Assembly (NCBI RefSeq): GCF_000613285.1
Contig: NZ_BAIN01000016.1
Location: forward strand, 1-49,732
Direction of reading: 5' to 3'
Length of the DNA: 49,732 nt
Origin: Acetobacter papayae JCM 25143
GTDB lineage: Bacteria > Pseudomonadota > Alphaproteobacteria > Acetobacterales > Acetobacteraceae
Below the pieces are notes generated by a model, which saw nothing but the letters and a program-made list of their open reading frames with translations, did no database searches and had not been told where the DNA came from. The first letter of the stretch is position 1, and every line of letters starts with the position of its first letter. Positions 44,736 to 49,732 of the stretch are shown here, one piece after another. The translations under genes and the position numbers were made by a program.

Positions 44736-46982
44736 TAGAGTTTCTCGATAAAGGAGGAAAGAAGTCGTTTGGTGCCAACGCCTTCGAACACGACCTCAAC
44801 ATGGTGTCGGTCAACGGCAATGACGGTGCCTTCCCCAAAGCGGGGGTGGCGCACCTGCTGGCCCAGCGAGAAGGCGGGGGCCGTGGCTGCAGGCCGGGGG
44901 GCGGGTGTTCTGCGTGGCGAGGACAGGCCGGGTGTGGCGTTGAGCGGCCCGGCGGCAAAAAGGGATTCGGTGCTGCGCAGGCCGTGCTGGCGCGTGCCGC
45001 CCTCGTTCTTGCGGGTAATGTGCTCATCGGGCAGTTCATCCAGAAAGCGGCTGGGCATGGAAGGCTGCCAGTTCGCGTAGATCCGGCGGCTGCCTGCGTG
45101 GTAGATAAGGGCCAGCTTGCGCGCGCGCGTAATGCCGACATAGGCAAGGCGGCGTTCTTCTTCCAGCCCTTTCAGCCCGCCTTCATCCAGCGTGCGCTGC
45201 GAGGGAAACACGCCTTCCTCCCAGCCGGGCAGGAACACGATATCGAATTCCAGCCTTTGGCGCCGTGCAGGGTCATGATGGACAGGCGCGCTTCCTGCGC
45301 GTTTTCATCCTGTTCCATGACAAGGGCTACATGTTCGAGAAAATCCCCCAGTGTCGGGAAATCGGCTAGTGCGCGCACCAGTTCCTTGAGGTTTTCCAGG
45401 CGGCCGGGTGCCTCGGGCGAGCGGTCCTGCCGCCACATGTCCAGATAGCCGCTTTCTTCCAGCAGGTGTTCGGTGGCGACAACATGGCCTTCACGCGCAA
45501 GCAGCTCGCGCGTGGCTTCCAGCGTGGCCAGCAGGGTGCTGACCTGCTCTCCCAGCTTGCCTTTGAGCGTGCCGTTTTCGGTTAGAATACGTGCGGCGGC
45601 GGTCAGGGGTTGGTTGTGCTCGCGTGCGCTGGCATGCAGTTTCTGCAACGCCGCAGGGCCTACACCCCGTTTGGGCGTGTTGACGATTCTCTCAAACGCC
45701 AGATCATCCGCAGGCTGATTGAGCACGCGCAGATAGGCGAGGGTATCGCGTATTTCGGCCCGCTCATAAAAACGCACACCGCCAACAATACGGTAGGGCA
45801 GGCCGGTCTGTACCAGACGTTCTTCAAAAGCGCGGGTCTGGAAACCGGCGCGCACCAGAATGGCCATTTCCGCCAGTGAGTGCCCCTGCCTGCGCAGGGA
45901 TTCGGCGCGTTCGCATACGCTCCGGGCCTCGGCATCCGAATCCCATACGCCGATGACACGCACCTTCTCGCCTTCGGAATCCTCACGGCCAGAGCGCAGG
46001 GTCTTGCCCAAGCGTTCGCATTATGGGCAATCAGCCCGGCGGCGGTTCCCAGAATATGTCGGGTGGAGCGGTAGTTGCGCTCCAGCCTGACTACCTGCGC
46101 GCCGGGAAAATCCTTTTCAAACCGCAGGATGTTTTCAACCTCGGCCCCGCGCCATGAGTAGATCGACTGGTCGTCATCTCCCACGCAGCAGATATTGGCC
46201 GAACCGTCAGGCTGCTTGGCCAGCAGGCGCAGCCACAGATACTGGACGGTGTTGGTATCTTGGTATTCGTCCACCAGAATATAGCGGAACAGGCGGTGAT
46301 ACTGGGCCAGAATATCAGGGTGGGTGCGCAGGATTTCCGTTACATGCAGCATCAGATCGCCAAAATCGCAGGCGTTGAGCTGTATCAGGCGCTGTTGATA
46401 GGTCGTGTAAATGGCGCGGGCATGGCCGTTGGCAAAATCTGTGTCTTCCGCCGGGGTTACGCGCGCGGGTGTCAGGCCCCGGTCCTTCCAGCGCTGGATT
46501 ACGCCCAGTAGCCCCGGTGCCGGCCAGCGTTTGGTATCGATCCGCCATGGCTCCATGACCTGCTTGAGCAGGCGCAACTGGTCATCCGTGTCCAGAATGG
46601 TGAAGCTGGATGTCAGGCCCGCCGTTTCCGCGTGGCGGCGCAGCATGCGTGCGCACAGGGCGTGGAAGGTGCCCAGCCACAGCCCTTCCGCCGGGCTGCC
46701 CAGCAGGGTGCCCACGCGCTCGCGCATTTCCCGCGCGGCCTTGTTGGTAAAGGTTACCGCCAGAATCTGCCACGGCTTTGCCCGGCCTGTCAGCAGGATA
46801 TGGGCGAAGCGGGTTGTCAGGACACGGGTTTTGCCCGTGCCAGCCCCGGCCAGCACCAGCAGCGGGCCATCCGTTGTTTCAATGGCTGCGCGCTGCTCGG
46901 GGTTGAGCCGTGCAAGATAGGACTCGCCCTCAGAGGGCAGGGACGCAAAAAGCGGTGAGGAAGGGGGTTCGGATGTCGTCAC
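44735..46982 (-). CDS. uvrD: UvrD/PcrA-family ATP-dependent DNA helicase (two frameshifts)
   Basis: About 749 residues after adding bases at 46014 and 45254. Superfamily 1A 3'-to-5' helicase for nucleotide-excision and mismatch repair. Seen are the Q-motif region [20 protein letters not shown], Walker [14 protein letters not shown], motif Ia [16 protein letters not shown], motif [27 protein letters not shown] (III), [11 protein letters not shown] (IV), and after the frameshifts MTLHGAKG (V) and [10 protein letters not shown] (VI). A glycine/proline linker and a Tudor-like end ([17 protein letters not shown]) close the protein. Confidence 0.94.
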
Positions 46983-47031
46983 CAGACCCTTATATAATGA
47001 TGTCGGGCATTAGGCCAATCGGAGCAGGATC

Positions 47032-47796
47032 ATGGATAACGGGCCGCCGGATGAACAGGCTGAAAGACGGCGGAGTGGCAGGCTTACGGGGCAGGGGCGG
47101 AGCGGGAGCGTTTTTGACAGCACTGGCCCACAGGGGCACAGGCAGCGCATGCGCGAACGCGTACTGCGGCATGGTCCCGCCGGTCTGGCTGACTACGAAA
47201 TTATTGAAATGCTGCTGTTTTCAGGTGTGCCACGGCGCGACACCAAGCCACTGGCCAAAGCGCTTATAAACCAGTTTGGCTCGTTATCCGCTGTGCTGGG
47301 GGCTCCACCGGAAGCTTTGCGGGCAGCCGGCGCGCCTGAGCGGAGTGCCGGGGTGTTCGGCTGTGTTGCGCAGCTTGCGGCTACAACGCCGCGTGCGGCC
47401 GAAGCCGAGCGGCTGATGCTCGATAGCTGGGGCAGTATTTTTTTATACGCCAATTCCTGTCTGGCACTCAGTCCGCCGGGGCAGGTTCGGGCCCTGTTTC
47501 TGGATAGCCATAACAACCTTCTGGCCGATGAAGCTTTGCCGGGGCAGCCGTTTCAGGATGCTGCGGAGGCTGTGGCCACCCTTATGCGCCGGGCCGTGGC
47601 GCTGCATGCCTGCGCGGTGCTGACGGTGCATCTCGTGCGTGACGATACCCTGCTCGATCAGGCACTGGCGCAGGCCAGACCGCTGGCGGTTGCCATAGGA
47701 CAGGCGGCTCCCCGGCTGGCTTTAAGTGCGCATGGGCATCTGGCAGTCGGGCGCGGGCAGTGGCTGAGCTTCAGCTACGACGGGGATGAAGCGTGA
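47032..47796 (+). CDS. RadC paralogue 1 with degenerate JAMM domain
   Basis: 254 residues, intact. Residues about 35-110 are the standard RadC N-terminal domain (GHRQRMRERVLRHGPAGLAD, YEIIEMLLFSGVPRRDTKPLAK). The C-terminal half is shaped like the RadC JAB/MPN domain (RALFLDSHNNLLADE), but the zinc site is lost: instead of H-x-H-P-S-G-x-P-x-P-S-x-x-D it reads AVLTVHLVRDDTLLDQ, and the upstream Glu is not seen. It is therefore predicted to be metal-free and inactive. Its TGA overlaps the GTG of the next gene (GTGA), which codes for a RadC with an intact site. A GGAGCAGG site precedes the ATG. Confidence 0.85.
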   Translation: MDNGPPDEQAERRRSGRLTGQGRSGSVFDSTGPQGHRQRMRERVLRHGPAGLADYEIIEMLLFSGVPRRDTKPLAKALINQFGSLSAVLGAPPEALRAAGAPERSAGVFGCVAQLAATTPRAAEAERLMLDSWGSIFLYANSCLALSPPGQVRALFLDSHNNLLADEALPGQPFQDAAEAVATLMRRAVALHACAVLTVHLVRDDTLLDQALAQARPLAVAIGQAAPRLALSAHGHLAVGRGQWLSFSYDGDEA

Positions 47797-48540
47797 ACCG
47801 GCGTAAATCGGCCGATCCTGCACGGCGAAACCCCTCAGGCGAACTGGATGATGCCGCGTTCTTCCGTTTCGGGCACGGAGGGCCGCAGGGGACGGAAATT
47901 TTCCCGCCAAGAGAGCCGCTGCTGGCAGTTGGCGCGGATGAAGTGGATCTGCTCGCACGCCTTGTTAGCCTCGCAGTGCCCCGGCTTGCTGGCCCCGAAG
48001 CCGTGGCCCAGCGGCTGCTGGCCGCACATGGCTCACTGGCAGGCGTGTTCGCGGCGGCGGGTAGTGCGGGGGAGGCGTGGCAGCAATGGCAGATGCGCTC
48101 AGGGTCATGCTGCTGGTTGTGCATGAGGCGCGCCGCAGGGTGCAGGAGGCCTCCTTGCGCGCCCAGCGGCTGTTAACCAGCGGGCCGCAGCTTCATGCCT
48201 ATCTGCACACGGTCATGGCGCATGAGCGTGTGGAGCAGATTCGCGTGCTGTATGTGGATAAGGAGCACTATCTGCTCGAAGATGTTCTAATGGGGCAGGG
48301 CACGGTGATCATGCGCCGGTTTACCCGCGCGAGGTCGTGCGGCGCGGGCTGGAGCTGGAGGCTGCAGGACTGATTCTTGTGCACAACCACCCCAGCGGCA
48401 ACCCGGCTCCGTCCGATTCCGATATTATCATGACGGGCCGTGTGATCGCCGCCGCCGCCGTATTCGACATGGCTGTCATTGACCATGTGATTGTTGGCGG
48501 CGGGCGGATATTCAGCCTCAAGGCGGAGGGGTTGCTGTAG
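47793..48540 (+). CDS. radC: RadC paralogue 2 with intact JAMM motif (two frameshifts)
   Basis: About 249 residues after adding one base in the GGGGG run at 48068-48072 and one at 48308. GTG start overlaps the stop of paralogue 1. The C-terminal domain keeps the JAMM metalloprotein motif LILVHNHPSGNPAPSDSDI, preceded by VEQIRVLYVDKEHYLLEDV with the expected Glu and followed by VFDMAVIDHVIVGGGRIFSLKAEGLL. The N-terminal half has only a weak, diverged helix-hairpin-helix pattern (ADEVDLLARLVSLAVPR). RadC itself has no settled function despite its name. Confidence 0.87.
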
Positions 48541-48543
48541 CGC

Positions 48544-49716
48544 TCAGCTATCCTGCTCGGCCAGATCGGGAGCAGCGCAGCGTGTGGCCAGAGACCCAAG
48601 CGCCGCACGGATTCCGAATTCACCGGGCAGGCTACCGAACGGAAAGAGCAGGTTCACATGGCCCATCTTGCGGCCGGGTAGGGCCTGTTCCTTACCGTAC
48701 AGATGGGGGATATGGCCCGGTGTCGCCACGATATCAGGCCACAGAGCCATGTCTTCCGGCCCGACGAGGTTTTTCATCACCGCATCGGAATGGCGCACGG
48801 CCGGGGGTAGGGGCAGGCCCGCCACAGCGCGGATATGCAGGTCAAACTGGTCCTGCGGGCAGGCATCCATCGTCCAGTGGCCCGAATTATGCGGGCGGGG
48901 CGCGATTTCATTGACCAGCAATGTGCCAGAGCGTGAGAGAAACATCTCCACACCCATGATCCCGACTAGGTCGAGGGCTTGGGCGATATTTGTCGCCAGA
49001 GTCTGGGCATCCTGAGCGATGGCATCCATTACCGGGGCCGGAGCCAGCGTCAGGTCCAGAATACCCTGCCAGTGCTTGTTCTGCACCGTATCGAAACAGC
49101 GGATGGTGCCATCCGTGCCGCGTGCGACCATTACGCTGAGTTCGCTGGCGAAATCCACCATGCCTTCGGCCACCAGCGGGTGCGGGGCCAGCGTATCGAA
49201 GGCGTTGTCCAGTTCCGCCGCGTCATGCACGCGAATCTGGCCCTTGCCGTCATAGCCATTACGGGTGGTTTTGAGAATGAGCGGCAGGCCGAGGCTTTTA
49301 GCCGCGTCATGCAGGTCTGCCCGGCTGAGCACGGCATGCCACGGGGCGAGGGGAATACCCGCCTCGGACAGGAAGGTTTTTTCTGCCAGCCGATCCTGAC
49401 TGATACGCAGGATATGTCCCGAGGGACGCACCGGGCAATGGCGGGAGAGATGGTCCAGCGCATCTGCACTGATGTTTTCGAACTCGAAAGTGACAACATC
49501 CACCGCGCGGGCGAAGGCCTCCAGTGCCGCAGGGTCATCATAGGCGCCGAGGGTTATGGCGTCGGCCACCTGAGCCGCGGGGCCGCTGGCATCCTGTGTC
49601 AGAATATGGGTGCGGTAGCCTAGTTGGGCTGCGGCAATGGCCGACATGCGGCCAAGCTGCCCACCGCCGACAATACCAATGACTGCGTTGGGGGGCAGGG
49701 CGGCTGTGTCGTTCAT
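48544..49716 (-). CDS. purK: N5-carboxyaminoimidazole ribonucleotide synthase
   Basis: 390 residues, intact. ATP-grasp enzyme that carboxylates AIR with bicarbonate in purine synthesis. N-terminal GIVGGGQLGRMSAIAAAQLG, then EFENISADAL, RLAEKTFLSEAGIPLAPW, the ATP-grasp KTTRNGYDGKGQ loop, SELSVMVARG, and the ligand region VNEIAPRPHNSGHWTMDAC. The ATG overlaps the stop of an upstream gene (ATGA), usually purE. It converges on the radC pair with a 3-base gap. Confidence 0.95.
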   Translation of the reverse strand: MNDTAALPPNAVIGIVGGGQLGRMSAIAAAQLGYRTHILTQDASGPAAQVADAITLGAYDDPAALEAFARAVDVVTFEFENISADALDHLSRHCPVRPSGHILRISQDRLAEKTFLSEAGIPLAPWHAVLSRADLHDAAKSLGLPLILKTTRNGYDGKGQIRVHDAAELDNAFDTLAPHPLVAEGMVDFASELSVMVARGTDGTIRCFDTVQNKHWQGILDLTLAPAPVMDAIAQDAQTLATNIAQALDLVGIMGVEMFLSRSGTLLVNEIAPRPHNSGHWTMDACPQDQFDLHIRAVAGLPLPPAVRHSDAVMKNLVGPEDMALWPDIVATPGHIPHLYGKEQALPGRKMGHVNLLFPFGSLPGEFGIRAALGSLATRCAAPDLAEQDS

Positions 49717-49732
49717 GGCAGTTCGGTCATGG
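49713..49732 (-). CDS. 3' end of the gene upstream of purK (purE expected)
   Basis: Only the last codons are in the window: the minus strand ends ...ATG ACC GAA CTG CCA TGA, and the TGA overlaps the purK ATG. Identity cannot be read from five residues; purE is the usual neighbour. Confidence 0.3.

Noticed and set aside
1255-48540. The broken genes as true pseudogenes or programmed frameshifts
   Set aside because: No slippery heptamers with downstream structures recur at the breaks, core genes are affected, downstream frames show no decay, and all changes are one-base losses; sequence error explains this better.

Overview
The window is about 49.7 kb of GC-rich (roughly 60% or more) chromosomal DNA from an acetic acid bacterium (Acetobacteraceae, close to Komagataeibacter, Gluconacetobacter or Acetobacter). 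The strongest pointer is a complete operon for the membrane-bound molybdenum aldehyde dehydrogenase typical of vinegar bacteria (large Mo subunit, [2Fe-2S] subunit, three-haem cytochrome c). The other genes fit Alphaproteobacteria: CarD, NAD-type isocitrate dehydrogenase, HslVU behind an RpoH-type promoter, and rpmI-rplT-pheS-pheT. I see no tRNA, rRNA, IS element, prophage or CRISPR array.

Layout. 1-5.6 kb: 3' end of a penicillin-binding-protein-activator gene, a TPR/glycosyltransferase gene, carD, a bestrophin-like channel, S-formylglutathione hydrolase. 5.6-8.3 kb: minus-strand cell-division cluster (unknown membrane protein, ftsE, ftsX, ydcF-like). 8.6-12.5 kb: two overlapping cytoplasmic histidine kinases with receiver domains. 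12.5-15.6 kb: GNAT gene, then coupled hslV-hslU-sufE. 15.7-19.8 kb: aldehyde dehydrogenase operon. 20.3-24.7 kb: rpmI-rplT and pheST. 24.7-30.5 kb: orphan PstS-like protein and an iron-uptake cassette (two small membrane proteins, PepSY protein, TonB-dependent receptor) with two Fur-like boxes. 30.5-38.2 kb: unknown membrane protein, peptide-binding lipoprotein-type or periplasmic SBP with a 48-residue membrane protein ahead of it, fumC, a long CPA1 antiporter with a cNMP-domain tail, an HdeD-like protein. 38.5-49.7 kb: rpsD, prfC, isocitrate dehydrogenase, uvrD-prmA-pepP, two tandem RadC paralogues, purK.

The dominant oddity is that 19 genes, several of them core or essential (pheT, ftsX, prfC, sufE), are broken by 26 single-base losses. 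Each is repaired by adding one base, nearly always by lengthening a short G or C run. I read this as consensus error in the sequence, not gene decay. Such genes are annotated over their full repaired span as CDS, and the lengths given for them assume the repair.

Biologically, the most interesting candidate is the overlapping RadC pair: one member keeps the canonical N-terminal domain but has lost the JAMM metal site, the other keeps the JAMM site but has a diverged N-terminus. This resembles an MPN-/MPN+ pair. Other leads are a perfect-match RpoH promoter almost touching the hslV start codon, two Fur-like boxes around the PepSY/TonB cassette, an FNR-like box before the aldehyde dehydrogenase operon, and a degenerate cNMP pocket on the antiporter.
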